This document shows positions 47,285 through 57,567 of a stretch of DNA of 64,000 bases, in pieces. Position 1 is the first letter of the stretch. The number at the start of each line of letters is the position of its first letter. The notes below the pieces were generated by a model. That model saw nothing but the letters and a program-made list of their open reading frames with translations, was not told the DNA's origin and searched no databases. A program made the translations under genes and the position numbers. Origin of the DNA: Limnohabitans sp. MORI2 (lineage in GTDB: Bacteria; Pseudomonadota; Gammaproteobacteria; Burkholderiales; Burkholderiaceae_C); contig NZ_AP027058.1 of NCBI RefSeq assembly GCF_027925025.1, positions 2,046,001 to 2,110,000 on the forward strand. Direction: 5' to 3'.

Positions 47285-48294
47285 ACGTCGAGGTGCGGTT
47301 GATGAATGGGAGGTTGCACGCCGTCCACAAAGCTTTTCAACTCGGGCGGCAACGGGGCCTGCAAACTCACAGGGCGATGGCTTTGCGGGTGCTGGAACTT
47401 GAGCTGCCACGCATGCAAGAACATGCGCTTGAGTCCCATCTTCTGCAAAAGTTTGTTGTGCTCGAAGTCGCCGTATTTGTCGTCACCCGCAATTGGGTGA
47501 CCTTGGCTGGCCAAGTGCACGCGAATTTGGTGGGTGCGGCCCGTTTTGATGGTCACTTCCAGCAGCGTGTACGGGCCCACTGTGCGTGCCACACGCACGA
47601 GCGTGATGGAGCGCATGCCGTTCGGGTCGTCCTTGCCCACCACTTTGACGCGGCGCTCGCCCTCGCCCACCCCATTTGGAATGGTGTACTTCATCAAAGG
47701 CGAGTCAATCACCTTCTTGTTCGATGGCCACAAACCCAGCACCAAAGCCAAATAGGTTTTGCCCGTTTCGCGATCACGGAACTGGTCTTGCAAGTTTTTA
47801 AGGGCACTGCGTTTTTTGGCCACCAACAGCACGCCTGAGGTTTCGCGGTCCAAACGATGAACCAACTCAAGGTTGGCCAAAGCAGGTCGGGCGCGACGCA
47901 GTTGCTCAATCACGCCAAAGCTCACACCACTGCCGCCGTGCACGGCCACGCCAGCGGGTTTGTCGATGGCCATCAAGGCCTCGTCTTCCATCAGAACGGG
48001 GAATTCACGGGCTGGGGCCGGTGCTTCGGCTTTGGCCTGCACTTGGGCGGACACGCGCACGGGCGGCAAACGCACCAAATCGCCCGCTTCCACGCGCTGC
48101 TCTGCCGAGGCCCGACCTTTGTTGACCCGAACCTCGCCGGAGCGAATGATGCGGTAGACGTGGGTTTTCGGCACGCCCTTCAAGTGGCGCATCAGAAAGT
48201 TATCGAGGCGCTGACCCGCCGAGTCTTCATCGACTGTGAGAGTTTTGACCGAGGGGGTGGGGGTGGGGTTTGAAACCCCTATAATGTGATTCAC
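47281..48294 (-). CDS. rluC: 23S rRNA pseudouridine synthase RluC
   Basis: 337 residues starting at GTG. S4-like RNA-binding domain (about 26-80, RLDNFLMRHLKGVPKTHVYRII) and RluA-type catalytic core with HRLDRETSGVLLVAKK, in which about Asp149 is catalytic. RluC makes pseudouridines 955, 2504 and 2580 of 23S rRNA in E. coli. It is divergent from rne, the classic rne-rluC arrangement, which supports RluC over RluD. Confidence 0.93.
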   Translation of the reverse strand: MNHIIGVSNPTPTPSVKTLTVDEDSAGQRLDNFLMRHLKGVPKTHVYRIIRSGEVRVNKGRASAEQRVEAGDLVRLPPVRVSAQVQAKAEAPAPAREFPVLMEDEALMAIDKPAGVAVHGGSGVSFGVIEQLRRARPALANLELVHRLDRETSGVLLVAKKRSALKNLQDQFRDRETGKTYLALVLGLWPSNKKVIDSPLMKYTIPNGVGEGERRVKVVGKDDPNGMRSITLVRVARTVGPYTLLEVTIKTGRTHQIRVHLASQGHPIAGDDKYGDFEHNKLLQKMGLKRMFLHAWQLKFQHPQSHRPVSLQAPLPPELKSFVDGVQPPIHQPHLDV

Positions 48295-48314
48295 CAGCGT
48301 TTTGCTCTAAGTGC

Positions 48315-48343
48315 TTGATTTAACACAGATTAGACCATGTACT
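48315..48343 (+). promoter_or_regulatory. Probable rne promoter
   Basis: TTGATT (48315-48320), 17-nt spacer, TGTACT (48338-48343). It would start a leader of about 495 nt before the rne ATG, the length class seen for autoregulated rne in enterobacteria. Confidence 0.45.
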
Positions 48344-48844
48344 GACGAACGCGGTAAGGTCGATGCCCCTTTTGTGCTCGAGACGCAGACACCGTACCCA
48401 AGAGACGGTGTGGCACTCGCCCCAGAAGTTGAGCCGACGCTTAAGAAAACACTGAAACGGAATACCCCAAGTTGTGGAGGCTCTTTTTGAAAAGCCTTCA
48501 TGACGGATCACTGCGAGAAGCAAAAACGATGGTTGTGGCAATGTTGATGTTGATGGAACTCTGCACAGAGTGGCTTTTGCCACCAACTGTGTGCAGCGTT
48601 GCGCGTCGCACCCTTGCCAGCTGGACCAGCCCTGTCTCCCCTGCACCGGCTCATCAAGCCACGCACACGACCACAGGACAACCGCGACTTCTTGCCCTTA
48701 TCCACGCGCCCAACCACCACACCACTGCGCTTCTTTGAGCACAGTGGCTGCGGTTTCAGCGGCAATTCCCTTCGTTTTCTAGCGTCCCTCTGGCATCGTT
48801 GGCCCGTCATGGGCCTGTGATGTTTTACGTGAAGGAGCCGCATC
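48344..48844 (+). promoter_or_regulatory. Long 5' leader of rne
   Basis: No credible gene fills these 500 bp. The plus-strand RNA can form hairpins, for example ACACCGT (48389-48395) with ACGGTGT (48405-48411), and a short AGGC/GCCT stem near 48477-48500. In E. coli the rne leader is the feedback target of RNase E; a similar role here is inferred from position and length only. AAGGAG lies before the ATG. Confidence 0.5.
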
Positions 48845-51667
48845 ATGAAACGGATGCTTATCAATGCAACCCAGTCGGAAGAACGCCGCCTGGCCATCGT
48901 CGACGGTCAAAAACTGCTCGACTATGAAATCGAAATCGAAGGTCGCGAACAACGCAAAGGCAATATTTACAAAGCCATCGTGACCCGCGTCGAGCCCTCG
49001 CTCGAAGCCTGCTTTGTGGACTACGGCGAAGACCGCCACGGATTCTTGCCCTTCAAAGAAATCTCCAAGCAGTACTTTGCTGAAGGCGTCTCGCCGAGCC
49101 AAGCTCGCATTCAAGACGTCATCAAAGAAGGCCAAGAGCTCTTGGTGCAAGTGGAAAAAGAAGAGCGTGGCAACAAAGGCGCGGCGCTCACCACCTTCAT
49201 CAGCTTGGCTGGCCGCTATGTGGTGCTCATGCCCAACAACCCACGTGGTGGTGGCGTTAGCCGCCGTATCGAGGGCGACGACCGCGCTGAACTCAAAGAA
49301 GCGATGGACCAACTGGAATACCCCAAGGGCATGTCCATCATCGCGCGCACTGCTGGCATTGGCCGCAGCGCCCCTGAGTTGCAATGGGACTTGAACTACT
49401 TGCTCAAGCTCTGGAGCGCCATCGACGGCGCCAAGGGTGCCAAAGGCGCATTCTTGATTTACCAAGAATCCAGCCTCGTCATTCGCGCCATCCGCGATTA
49501 CTTCAACCATGACATCGGCGACATCTTGATCGACACCGATGACATCTATGAGCAAGCGCACCAGTTCATGGCCCACGTCATGCCTGAGCACGCTGCCCGT
49601 GTGAAGCGCTACAGCGACGAAACCCCGTTGTTCAGCCGCTTCCAAATCGAACACCAAATCGAATCGGCCTATGCCCGCACCGTCAACCTGCCCTCGGGCG
49701 GCGCGATTGTGATTGACCACACCGAAGCCTTGGTGTCGGTGGACGTCAACTCGGCCCGTGCCATCAAAGGTGGCGACATCGAAGAAACCGCCACCCGCAC
49801 CAACCTCGAAGCCGCCGACGAAGTGGCCCGCCAAATGCGCTTGCGCGACTTGGGTGGCCTCATCGTCATCGACTTCATTGACATGGACGAAAGCAAGAAC
49901 CGACGCGAAGTGGAAAACCGCTTGCGCGAAGCCTTGCGCCATGACCGTGCCCGCGTGCAGTTTGGCACCATCAGCAAATTCGGCTTGATGGAAATGAGCC
50001 GCCAACGCTTACGCCCAGCGCTTAGCGAAGGCGCGTCCATCCCCTGCCCACGCTGCGGTGGCTCAGGCCACGTGCGCGACACCGAAAGCTCGGCACTGCA
50101 AATCTTGCGCATCATCCAAGAAGAGGCCATGAAGGACAACACCGCCGCCGTGCACGCCCAAGTGCCGGTGGAAGTGGCCTCGTTCTTGTTGAACGAAAAA
50201 CGTACCGAAATTGCGAAGATCGAAATTCAACAACGCTTGAACGTCTTGCTCGTGCCGAACAAGACGCTCGAAACCCCCAACTACAAGTTGGAGCGCTTGA
50301 AGCACGACGACCCACGTTTGGACAAGATCGAAGCCAGCTACAAAATGGCCGAGGAGTTCGAAGATCCAACCGCCGTGACACGTCGCTCGCAAGAGCCAAC
50401 CAACAAGCAAACGCCCGTCATCAAAGGCGTGTTACCCGATGCACCCGCACCGGCCCACGAACCCAAGCCCGCGGCACCTGCCAAAGCACACGCCAAGGCC
50501 AAGCATGCGGACAAGAAAGAAGCCAAATCTGGCGGCTTGTGGGGCTGGTTCACATCGCTCTTCAGCAGCGATGACGACAAAAAAGCCAAACCCGTCGCTG
50601 GCGACAAAAAGCCAGGCGAACGCGGCGAGCGCCGTGATGGCCGCAACGCCAATGGCCGAGGCGGCCGTGGTGGTCGCGGTGGCCGTGGTGGTGACCGCGC
50701 CGAACGCGGTGAGCGTCAAGAAGGCCGCAACGAACGCAACGCTGAAAGCGTGGAAGCCCGTGGCGAACGTCCCGCACGCGGTGAACGTGCTGAGCGTGGT
50801 GAAGGCACTCGCAACGAAGGTCGCGGCCCACGCCAAGACCGCAACCGCGGTGGTCGTGGTGAGCCACGCAACACCGAAGGCCAAGCAGCGCTCGACAACA
50901 ACGCTTCTCCAGAAGCCCAAGCCGAAGCACGTGCCAAAGCACGCAACGAGCGCATCGCCCGCGAAGAACGCAGTGAAAACGGCGAACAACGCAGTGAAGG
51001 TGGCCAAGGCCGTCGTGAACGCAGCCCACGCGGCGAGCGCAACGACAACCGACGAGAACGCGCCCCTCGCGCTGACGAGAACGGCACACAAGAAGTCTTG
51101 CCACTCGACAACGCAGCAGCCGTGGAAGGCCAAGCACCGCAAACCGACGAGAACGGTGGCGAGCGTCGTGAGCGCCGCTCACGCGACCGCTACGGCCGTG
51201 ACCGCCGCGAGCGTGGCGACCGCGCACCGCGTGAAGAAGGTGCAGCAGAACACGCCGATCAGGCCCATGCTGCTGAGCACGACCACGCTTCACAAGAGCA
51301 AGCCCCTCAAGAAGCCCGCGAGCCACGTGAACCACGTCAACCGCGTGAGCCTCGTGGTGAGCGTCAAGATCGTACCCCACGTCATACAGCGCGCGACGAA
51401 GCACCACAAGCTGAACCTTCAACGCAAGCCCCTGCACGCACGGGCATGCCACGCATTCAAGCGTTCACCTTGCCCGTGGCCGACATGCAAGCCGTGGCCC
51501 AAAGCAGTGGCTTAGAGTGGATCAACTCCAACCCTGAGCGCATCGCTGCTGTACAAGCCGCCATCGCCGCCGAACCCAAACCTGTGCATGTGCCTCGCGA
51601 GCGCAAGCCTTTGGTGATCGTGGATGAAGGCCCCTTGGTGTTGGTTGAGACCCGCAAGGATCTATAA
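48845..51667 (+). CDS. rne: Ribonuclease E
   Basis: 940-residue endonuclease of mRNA decay and rRNA/tRNA processing, membrane-associated degradosome core. S1 domain (about 35-120), 5' sensor and DNase I-like catalytic part with LVSVDVNSARAIKGGDIEETA (metal ligands in DVN and later IDFIDMD), and the Zn-link Cys401/Cys404 in CPRCGGSGH. After about 510 the protein is a long disordered Arg/Glu/Gly-rich arm with RGGRGG and GER repeats, ending with a conserved segment (PRIQAFTLPVADMQAVAQSS). Divergent from rluC. Confidence 0.97.
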   Translation: MKRMLINATQSEERRLAIVDGQKLLDYEIEIEGREQRKGNIYKAIVTRVEPSLEACFVDYGEDRHGFLPFKEISKQYFAEGVSPSQARIQDVIKEGQELLVQVEKEERGNKGAALTTFISLAGRYVVLMPNNPRGGGVSRRIEGDDRAELKEAMDQLEYPKGMSIIARTAGIGRSAPELQWDLNYLLKLWSAIDGAKGAKGAFLIYQESSLVIRAIRDYFNHDIGDILIDTDDIYEQAHQFMAHVMPEHAARVKRYSDETPLFSRFQIEHQIESAYARTVNLPSGGAIVIDHTEALVSVDVNSARAIKGGDIEETATRTNLEAADEVARQMRLRDLGGLIVIDFIDMDESKNRREVENRLREALRHDRARVQFGTISKFGLMEMSRQRLRPALSEGASIPCPRCGGSGHVRDTESSALQILRIIQEEAMKDNTAAVHAQVPVEVASFLLNEKRTEIAKIEIQQRLNVLLVPNKTLETPNYKLERLKHDDPRLDKIEASYKMAEEFEDPTAVTRRSQEPTNKQTPVIKGVLPDAPAPAHEPKPAAPAKAHAKAKHADKKEAKSGGLWGWFTSLFSSDDDKKAKPVAGDKKPGERGERRDGRNANGRGGRGGRGGRGGDRAERGERQEGRNERNAESVEARGERPARGERAERGEGTRNEGRGPRQDRNRGGRGEPRNTEGQAALDNNASPEAQAEARAKARNERIAREERSENGEQRSEGGQGRRERSPRGERNDNRRERAPRADENGTQEVLPLDNAAAVEGQAPQTDENGGERRERRSRDRYGRDRRERGDRAPREEGAAEHADQAHAAEHDHASQEQAPQEAREPREPRQPREPRGERQDRTPRHTARDEAPQAEPSTQAPARTGMPRIQAFTLPVADMQAVAQSSGLEWINSNPERIAAVQAAIAAEPKPVHVPRERKPLVIVDEGPLVLVETRKDL

Positions 51668-51696
51668 ACTACCCACGGGGTGGTGAACCCCAAAAG

Positions 51697-51728
51697 AAAA
51701 CGGCCTAGAGAAATCTAGGCCGTTTTTG
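51697..51728 (+). terminator. Bidirectional terminator between rne and hemY
   Basis: 13-bp perfect stem AAAACGGCCTAGA / TCTAGGCCGTTTT with a GAAA loop; T-rich on both exits, so it serves the convergent hemY operon as well. Confidence 0.92.
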
Positions 51729-51785
51729 TTTGTTGCGTCGACGCGCTGCTTGTGCGTCTCTTACTGCACCGCAAGTGCAGCCACT

Positions 51786-53084
51786 TTATGCCACCACCTC
51801 CGCTGCTCGCTTCCAGCACAACTGGGCGCGTCCCGCGTCTTCTTTTTGCTCAGCCAATTGGGCCAAAGTGCGCCACGCTTGGCGTTGCATGTCTGCGTTG
51901 GTGAGTTGGGGGGCAGCTTGCTCCAGCATTTGCTGCGCTTTGCCCCACAGCGCATGATGCCAACACACCATGCCTGCCAAATACTGCAACTCCACCCAAC
52001 GTGGGTAAGTTTGACGCGCACGGTCAATGCTGGCCAGCCACTCGGGATCGGTGGGCAACATCAACAAAGCACGGGCCAAGGTTTGCGCCACACGCTCGCG
52101 AATGGCGGGCGCGCAGCTGTCGGGCTGCTGCACCATGCGGTTCCACAAGGGCGTCAGCCAAGGCATGACAGCTGTGGCTTCACCACTGAGTTTGAGCATG
52201 CGCTGCGCTGCATGCAGCACCACTTCAGGTTGTGAGCGTTCGCTGGTCTCTAACCCCTCCCACGCGCGTTGCAGCTGGGCGCTGTCGTGCGCGTCGTTCA
52301 AGCTGGCCACAGCCAGCTCACGCAACAGGCTTTGGCCGGCGGCATCGGAGAACGCACCGTGCTTGGCCAACAAGCGCGTCGTTTCAAGCGCCGTCGCATG
52401 TTGCTGGTTCAAGCGTGCGGCTTTGAGACGCATGCGCAAAGCCAACATGCGGCGTGCAGCGCCGTGGCGTAAACCATCCAACCATCGCATCGCCTCGGGC
52501 GCATCGCGATCGCTCATGGCCCAACGCGCTGCAGCAAGGTAGGCGGACTCCATGGTTTCTTCCACCGTCTCACCCGCTTCGTCTCGGTTCATGGCCATCA
52601 CAGCTTGCAAGTGCGTCACACGTGTGTCGCGATCACGCAAGGCGTGTGCGCTTTCAGCAGCTACCAAATGAGCCACCGCACGCAGTTGATGCGCATGACG
52701 TGGCGCAGGGTCATCTGCTGTGCGCACCGAAGCGAGCAATTCTTCCAAGGCCAAAGCTTTTTCAGCCGACTTCACAGCACGCACATAGCGACCGCTCCAC
52801 AACTCAGACAAAGCGTCGAGCAACGCAGCATGCATGGCGCGCTCTTTTTGTTGCAAGCGCCAGCGGCGGGCTTGATGCGGCAATTCAAACAAGGCCGACA
52901 TGGCACGCCATGCCAAGTGCAGCATGACAAACAACACCACCAACACCAACAACACCAAATTCAGCGACAGGTCGACACGGTAAGGCGACCAAAACACTGT
53001 GACCGTGCTTTGGTTGCCACCAGCCAACAAGGCCGAAGCGACGGCAACACCAAACAAGCCCACCAACCAAAGAGCGGCTTTCAT
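51786..53084 (-). CDS. hemY: HemY (TPR-containing heme-biosynthesis-associated protein)
   Basis: 432 residues. Two N-terminal membrane helices (about 3-22 and 42-62) with the HemY_N domain, then TPR-like helices (LWSGRYVRAVKSAEKAL, WARALLMLPTDPEW-type repeats). It is not the protoporphyrinogen oxidase of the same name in Gram-positives; its role in heme synthesis or envelope is unclear. ATG 53084 is 1 nt after the hemX stop; the frame is open upstream inside hemX. Confidence 0.9.
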   Translation of the reverse strand: MKAALWLVGLFGVAVASALLAGGNQSTVTVFWSPYRVDLSLNLVLLVLVVLFVMLHLAWRAMSALFELPHQARRWRLQQKERAMHAALLDALSELWSGRYVRAVKSAEKALALEELLASVRTADDPAPRHAHQLRAVAHLVAAESAHALRDRDTRVTHLQAVMAMNRDEAGETVEETMESAYLAAARWAMSDRDAPEAMRWLDGLRHGAARRMLALRMRLKAARLNQQHATALETTRLLAKHGAFSDAAGQSLLRELAVASLNDAHDSAQLQRAWEGLETSERSQPEVVLHAAQRMLKLSGEATAVMPWLTPLWNRMVQQPDSCAPAIRERVAQTLARALLMLPTDPEWLASIDRARQTYPRWVELQYLAGMVCWHHALWGKAQQMLEQAAPQLTNADMQRQAWRTLAQLAEQKEDAGRAQLCWKRAAEVVA

Positions 53085-53085
53085 A

Positions 53086-54180
53086 TCAGCGCCCCGCTGC
53101 AGCTGTGGTGAGTGCCGCGATGGTGTCGTCCACGCGCGGAATCTCGATTTGTTTGGATTGCGCCAGCACCTCGCGCGCCAACGCCAAGGTGGTTTGGCCT
53201 TGGCGGGTTTGCATGTCGAAGTAACGCACCAAGTCATCGTTGGCTTGCTTCATGTCGGACTGCACCGCATCAAAGTGGCGAGCCAACAAACCCAAGCGGG
53301 CATTGAGCAAACGCAGCTTCAAGTTTTCGCGCACAAAGTAGCTTTGGTCTGGGGCGAGCATGCTGGCCTCTGGTTTGTCGATGCGGCTCACACGAATGAG
53401 GCTTTGCGCATCACTCCAAATGTCAGACCACACCTTCTCCCACCAGCTCATGCTGATGGCTTTGGCCCAACTGGTGGCAGGCACGGGTTGCGCTACTTTG
53501 GGTTGAGGTACGTTGCCCACGGCATTGAGCAAGGGCAAGGTATCCACCACACGCACCAGCTCGTCGAGCTTGAACAGCAACGCAGGCGTATCCGCCACGG
53601 CTGTGGCTTTGATGCGTTCAATGTCACGGGTGACAGCACGCAGCACGGGGGCAAGGCGCGGCTGCGCGACTTTGGTCAAACGTTGCTCGGCTGAATTGAG
53701 TGCAGCCAACAAAGGCTGCACGCTGCCCGTGAGCTGGGCTTGTTGCTGCGCCAAGCGGATGGCTGACTCGATGTCGACCACCAAGTTTTCGTCGCGTGAG
53801 CGTGAGAGGCTTTGCATCAGCTCTTCGAGCTGGCTGCGTTGCAGAGCCACTTCGCTGAGCTTGGCATCGGTCACCGACAAACGGGCGGCGGTTTCGCGTG
53901 CCAGTTCTTCGGCTTGTTTGGACGTCACACGCGCTTCCACAGCTTGACTACCCGTGTCAGCACTTTGGCGTGCCAGTTGTTCTTGAATGCCTGAGAGCTT
54001 GGCCCACATCAGGCCCGAACCGACCACACCTAAGACGGCCAACACGCCAATGCTGCGCATGAGCCACTGACTATGGCCCGCTGCGTTCGGAGCTTGCGCG
54101 AGATCGCTGACGTTGGCCAACGGTTCGGTGGTAGGCCCCAAGGGCGGGAGATTGGAAGTGTCGTCGTGATCTGGCTTCAT
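53086..54180 (-). CDS. hemX: HemX family membrane protein
   Basis: 364 residues. A disordered N-terminus, one transmembrane helix (about 41-58, IGVLAVLGVVGSGLMWAK), a coiled-coil stretch (about 60-125), then a helical periplasmic HemX domain (LAQQQAQLTGSVQPLLAALNSAEQRL, LRLLNARLGLLARHFDAVQSD). Encoded with hemC-hemD; its function is unsettled and the methyltransferase once ascribed to it is not supported by any motif here. ATG 54180 overlaps the hemD stop (ATGA). Confidence 0.9.
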   Translation of the reverse strand: MKPDHDDTSNLPPLGPTTEPLANVSDLAQAPNAAGHSQWLMRSIGVLAVLGVVGSGLMWAKLSGIQEQLARQSADTGSQAVEARVTSKQAEELARETAARLSVTDAKLSEVALQRSQLEELMQSLSRSRDENLVVDIESAIRLAQQQAQLTGSVQPLLAALNSAEQRLTKVAQPRLAPVLRAVTRDIERIKATAVADTPALLFKLDELVRVVDTLPLLNAVGNVPQPKVAQPVPATSWAKAISMSWWEKVWSDIWSDAQSLIRVSRIDKPEASMLAPDQSYFVRENLKLRLLNARLGLLARHFDAVQSDMKQANDDLVRYFDMQTRQGQTTLALAREVLAQSKQIEIPRVDDTIAALTTAAAGR

Positions 54181-55007
54181 GCCAGACATTCTAATGAGCC
54201 AAGCACATGGGCCACGCTGGGGCGAGACAGGTGAATTCCCCCAAAGCCCAAGGCCTGCGCGGCTTGGGCAATGCGCTCATGCGTCACGATGCAACGTGCG
54301 GTTGACCAGTCTTGCTGAGGACACAGCTGTGCGAGGTGTTGAATCGCTTGCGAGCTGCTGAAACACCACACGCTGCCATCGACGGCGGCTTCACGGCATT
54401 GCGCGATTTGTTCGGCAGACCACAGCGGCACTCGGCGTTCATACGCCACCACAAAGTGCACCGAGGCACCCGCAGCTTGCAACTGCTGCGCGAGCCAATC
54501 GCGTCCCGTCCCGTTTGCCGATTCGTCACTCTTAGCGGCATCACGCACATCATGGCCTCGCACAATCAACACGGGTTGCTTGGTTTGAACTTGCGAAGCC
54601 ACCCGTGCCCACAGGGCTTCCGAGTCAAACTGCATGGCATCTGCGCTGGGACTGTCAATGCAAGCCTCCGGCACACCCGCCTGTAGCAAGGCTTTGTGCG
54701 TGCCAGGGCCTGTGGCCCAACAGCGGGGCGCATGGGCCCATGTTGCACGCGCGGCATCGCCCGCATGAGAGCGCATGTGGTCGGGTTGACGTTCAAAAAA
54801 ATAACGCACGGCTTGGGCGCTGACAAACATCACCGCTTGCCACTGAGGCCATTGCGCCCAAGCTTGCAAAGTGGGTTCTGCATGGTGTGCAGGCCCGACG
54901 TCAATCAATGGCAACACAAGGGCTTCATACCCTGCCGTTTGCACCGCCTCGCGCCATGCGGAGGCATCGCCTGCGGGGCGGGTGATGACAACGCGCATGG
55001 TCGTCAT
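54177..55007 (-). CDS. hemD: Uroporphyrinogen-III synthase
   Basis: 276 residues. Closes hydroxymethylbilane to uroporphyrinogen III with inversion of ring D. MRVVITRPAGDASAW is the usual start; VMFVSAQAVRYFFE, then ATGPGTHKALLQAGV and SVWCFSSSQAIQHL match the two-lobed family, which has few strictly conserved residues. ATG 55007 lies 5 nt after hemC; a second ATG at 54998 is possible. Confidence 0.92.
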   Translation of the reverse strand: MTTMRVVITRPAGDASAWREAVQTAGYEALVLPLIDVGPAHHAEPTLQAWAQWPQWQAVMFVSAQAVRYFFERQPDHMRSHAGDAARATWAHAPRCWATGPGTHKALLQAGVPEACIDSPSADAMQFDSEALWARVASQVQTKQPVLIVRGHDVRDAAKSDESANGTGRDWLAQQLQAAGASVHFVVAYERRVPLWSAEQIAQCREAAVDGSVWCFSSSQAIQHLAQLCPQQDWSTARCIVTHERIAQAAQALGFGGIHLSRPSVAHVLGSLECLA

Positions 55008-55012
55008 GCAGT

Positions 55013-55951
55013 TCAGTGCGCGCCTTGCTCTCGCAAACGCGTCGCCACCAGCAAGCCCAACTCTTCCGCCTGTTGGCGAGCATTCGCTGCGGCCAAATCT
55101 ATCGCCTGCGCCACTTCAGCCCGAAGCAACACAGGCTCACCCGATGGGTCGCCCCACGCAGCACGCAAATGCAATGTGCCATTGGCAAACGTGGCGTGCG
55201 CGGCCAGCGGCATGGAGCAGCTACCGCCCATGGCGCGGCTCACCGCACGCTCGGCCGTCACGGTCAGCCACGTGGCGGCATCGGCCAGTGGGGCCAAAGC
55301 TTGGGCCACATCGGCGCGATTGCTGCGCACTTCAATGCCCAACGCACCCTGCCCTGCAGCGGGCAACATTTCGGTGGTTTCAAAAATGTGGCGAATGCGT
55401 TCACCCAAGCCCAAACGCTTCAAGCCCGCAGCGGCCAACACAATGCCGTCGTACTGGCCTTCGTCGAGCTTGCGCAAACGGGTATCGAGGTTGCCACGCA
55501 GGGGTTCAATCTTCAAATCGGGGCGCATGGCGCGCAGCAGCACGGTACGGCGCAGGCTAGACGTGCCCACTACCGCGCCTTGCGGCAAATCATTGAGGTG
55601 TGCGTATTTGGACGACACCCAGGCATCACGCGGGTCTTCGCGTTCCATCACGCAAGCCAAATCAAAGCCTTCGGGCAAATCCATCGGCACGTCTTTGAGC
55701 GAATGCACGGCCAAGTTGGCGCGGCCTTCTTCGAGCGCCACTTCGAGTTCTTTCACAAACAAGCCCTTGCCGCCTACCTTGCTGAGACTGCGGTCCAAAA
55801 TTTGGTCGCCCTGCGTGGTCATGCCCAACAGCGTCACGCTGTGGCCCTGGGCCTTGAGCAAGGCCTGCACATGCTCGGCCTGCCACATGGCCAAACGGCT
55901 TTCGCGGGTGGCGATGGTCAAGAAAACAGGGGATGTGAGGGCAGTAGACAA
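55013..55951 (-). CDS. hemC: Hydroxymethylbilane synthase (porphobilinogen deaminase)
   Basis: 312 residues starting at TTG. Polymerises four porphobilinogens. [16 protein letters not shown], then [25 protein letters not shown] and the cofactor cysteine, about Cys245 in [13 protein letters not shown], are diagnostic. No ATG is available near the start. First gene of hemC-hemD-hemX-hemY, divergent from argH with a 166-bp gap. Confidence 0.95.
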   Translation of the reverse strand: MSTALTSPVFLTIATRESRLAMWQAEHVQALLKAQGHSVTLLGMTTQGDQILDRSLSKVGGKGLFVKELEVALEEGRANLAVHSLKDVPMDLPEGFDLACVMEREDPRDAWVSSKYAHLNDLPQGAVVGTSSLRRTVLLRAMRPDLKIEPLRGNLDTRLRKLDEGQYDGIVLAAAGLKRLGLGERIRHIFETTEMLPAAGQGALGIEVRSNRADVAQALAPLADAATWLTVTAERAVSRAMGGSCSMPLAAHATFANGTLHLRAAWGDPSGEPVLLRAEVAQAIDLAAANARQQAEELGLLVATRLREQGAH

Positions 55952-56117
55952 AACAAAACTCGCTTTTCTGGGACCACGCGGTACGTGGCGAAATCAATTG
56001 CGGCAAATGTTAGCAGGCGTATCTCTGCAATGACCGCGCCGATCTTGCAATAAGCAAACAGGAAAGCTGAGTCCCCCCAGCAGCAAGCGGCTGCCAGCCC
56101 GATAAAATCTAGCCTAT

Positions 56118-57566
56118 ATGACAAACCAACTCGACAAAAAATCCCAAGCCTGGTCCGCCCTGTTTTCTGAACCCATGAGCGAGTTGGTCAAGCGCTACAC
56201 CGCCAGCGTGTTCTTTGACAAGCGCTTGTGGCAAGCCGACATCACTGGCAGCTTGGCACACGCCGAAATGCTGGCTCATCAAGGCATCATCGGCAAAGAC
56301 GACCATGCAGCCATTCAAAAAGGCATGGCGCAAATTTGGGCCGAAATTGAAAGCGGCCAGTTCGAGTGGAAGCTCGACCTCGAAGACGTTCACCTCAACA
56401 TCGAAGCGCGCCTCACCCAACTCGTGGGCGATGCGGGCAAACGCCTGCACACCGGCCGCAGCCGCAACGACCAAGTAGCCACCGACGTGCGCCTGTGGTT
56501 GCGAGGCGAGATGGACCTGATCATCGACTTGCTAGTTGACTTGCAAAAGTCACTCGTCGAAGTGGCCGAGAAAAACGTCGACGTCATCTTGCCCGGTTTC
56601 ACTCACTTGCAAGTGGCGCAGCCCGTGAGCTTTGCACACCACTTGCTGGCCTACGTCGAAATGTTCAGCCGCGATGCCGAGCGCTTCAGCGATGTGCGCC
56701 GCCGCACCAACCGCTTGCCCCTCGGATCAGCCGCCTTGGCAGGTACCACCTACCCGTTTGACCGCGAACGCGTGGCCCGCACCCTAGGCATGGTGGACGA
56801 GCACGGCCACCCACAGGTTTGCCAAAACAGCCTGGACGGCGTGAGCGACCGCGACTTTGCCATCGAGTTCACCGCCGCCGCTTCGCTGTGCATGGTGCAC
56901 ATCAGCCGCATGTCCGAAGAGTTGATTTTGTGGATGAGCCAAAACTTTGGCTTCATCAAAATTGCCGACCGCTTCACCACCGGCTCGTCGATCATGCCGC
57001 AGAAGAAAAACCCTGACGTGCCCGAACTCGCACGCGGCAAAACTGGCCGTGTGGTGGGCCACTTGATGGGCCTGATCACCCTGATGAAGGGCCAGCCACT
57101 GGCCTACAACAAAGACAACCAAGAAGACAAAGAGCCTTTGTTTGACACGGTGGACACGCTCAAAGACACGCTGCGCATCTTCAGCGAAATGGTGGGTGGC
57201 CAAGTCAACCCAGCTACGGGCCACAAAGAAGGCGGCATCACCGTCAACGCCCAAGCCATGGAAGACGCGGCCAAAAAAGGCTTTGCCACCGCCACCGACT
57301 TGGCCGACTACTTGGTCAAAAAAGGTCAACCCTTCCGCGATGCGCATGAGACTGTTGCGCACGCGGTGAAGGCAGCTGCCAGCCACAACTGCGACTTGTC
57401 GGAGTTGCCACTGGAAGTGCTGAAAAGCTTTCACCCAGCCATCGAAAAAGATGTGTACGACTGCCTGAGCCTGCATGGCTCGCTCAATGCACGCAACACT
57501 TTGGGCGGCACTGCACCTGTGCAAGTGCGGGCGCAGATTGAGCGTCATCACAAACGTCTTGCCTGA
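56118..57566 (+). CDS. argH: Argininosuccinate lyase
   Basis: 482 residues. Last step of arginine synthesis: splits argininosuccinate to arginine and fumarate. [20 protein letters not shown], then [27 protein letters not shown] (the mobile signature loop with the catalytic Ser) and the helical core are intact. There is no ribosome site; a TAAAAT (56103-56108) so close to the ATG suggests a leaderless or very short leader. The next gene starts 1 nt after the stop. Confidence 0.96.
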   Translation: MTNQLDKKSQAWSALFSEPMSELVKRYTASVFFDKRLWQADITGSLAHAEMLAHQGIIGKDDHAAIQKGMAQIWAEIESGQFEWKLDLEDVHLNIEARLTQLVGDAGKRLHTGRSRNDQVATDVRLWLRGEMDLIIDLLVDLQKSLVEVAEKNVDVILPGFTHLQVAQPVSFAHHLLAYVEMFSRDAERFSDVRRRTNRLPLGSAALAGTTYPFDRERVARTLGMVDEHGHPQVCQNSLDGVSDRDFAIEFTAAASLCMVHISRMSEELILWMSQNFGFIKIADRFTTGSSIMPQKKNPDVPELARGKTGRVVGHLMGLITLMKGQPLAYNKDNQEDKEPLFDTVDTLKDTLRIFSEMVGGQVNPATGHKEGGITVNAQAMEDAAKKGFATATDLADYLVKKGQPFRDAHETVAHAVKAAASHNCDLSELPLEVLKSFHPAIEKDVYDCLSLHGSLNARNTLGGTAPVQVRAQIERHHKRLA

Positions 57567-57567
57567 C

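Noticed and set aside
48779..50005. 408-codon minus-strand ORF over the rne start
   Set aside because: Antisense to the conserved catalytic part of RNase E, whose codon use explains the open frame.
50600..51400. Repetitive Arg/Glu/Gly codons resembling a repeat array
   Set aside because: This is the disordered arm of RNase E, where such low-complexity sequence is normal.
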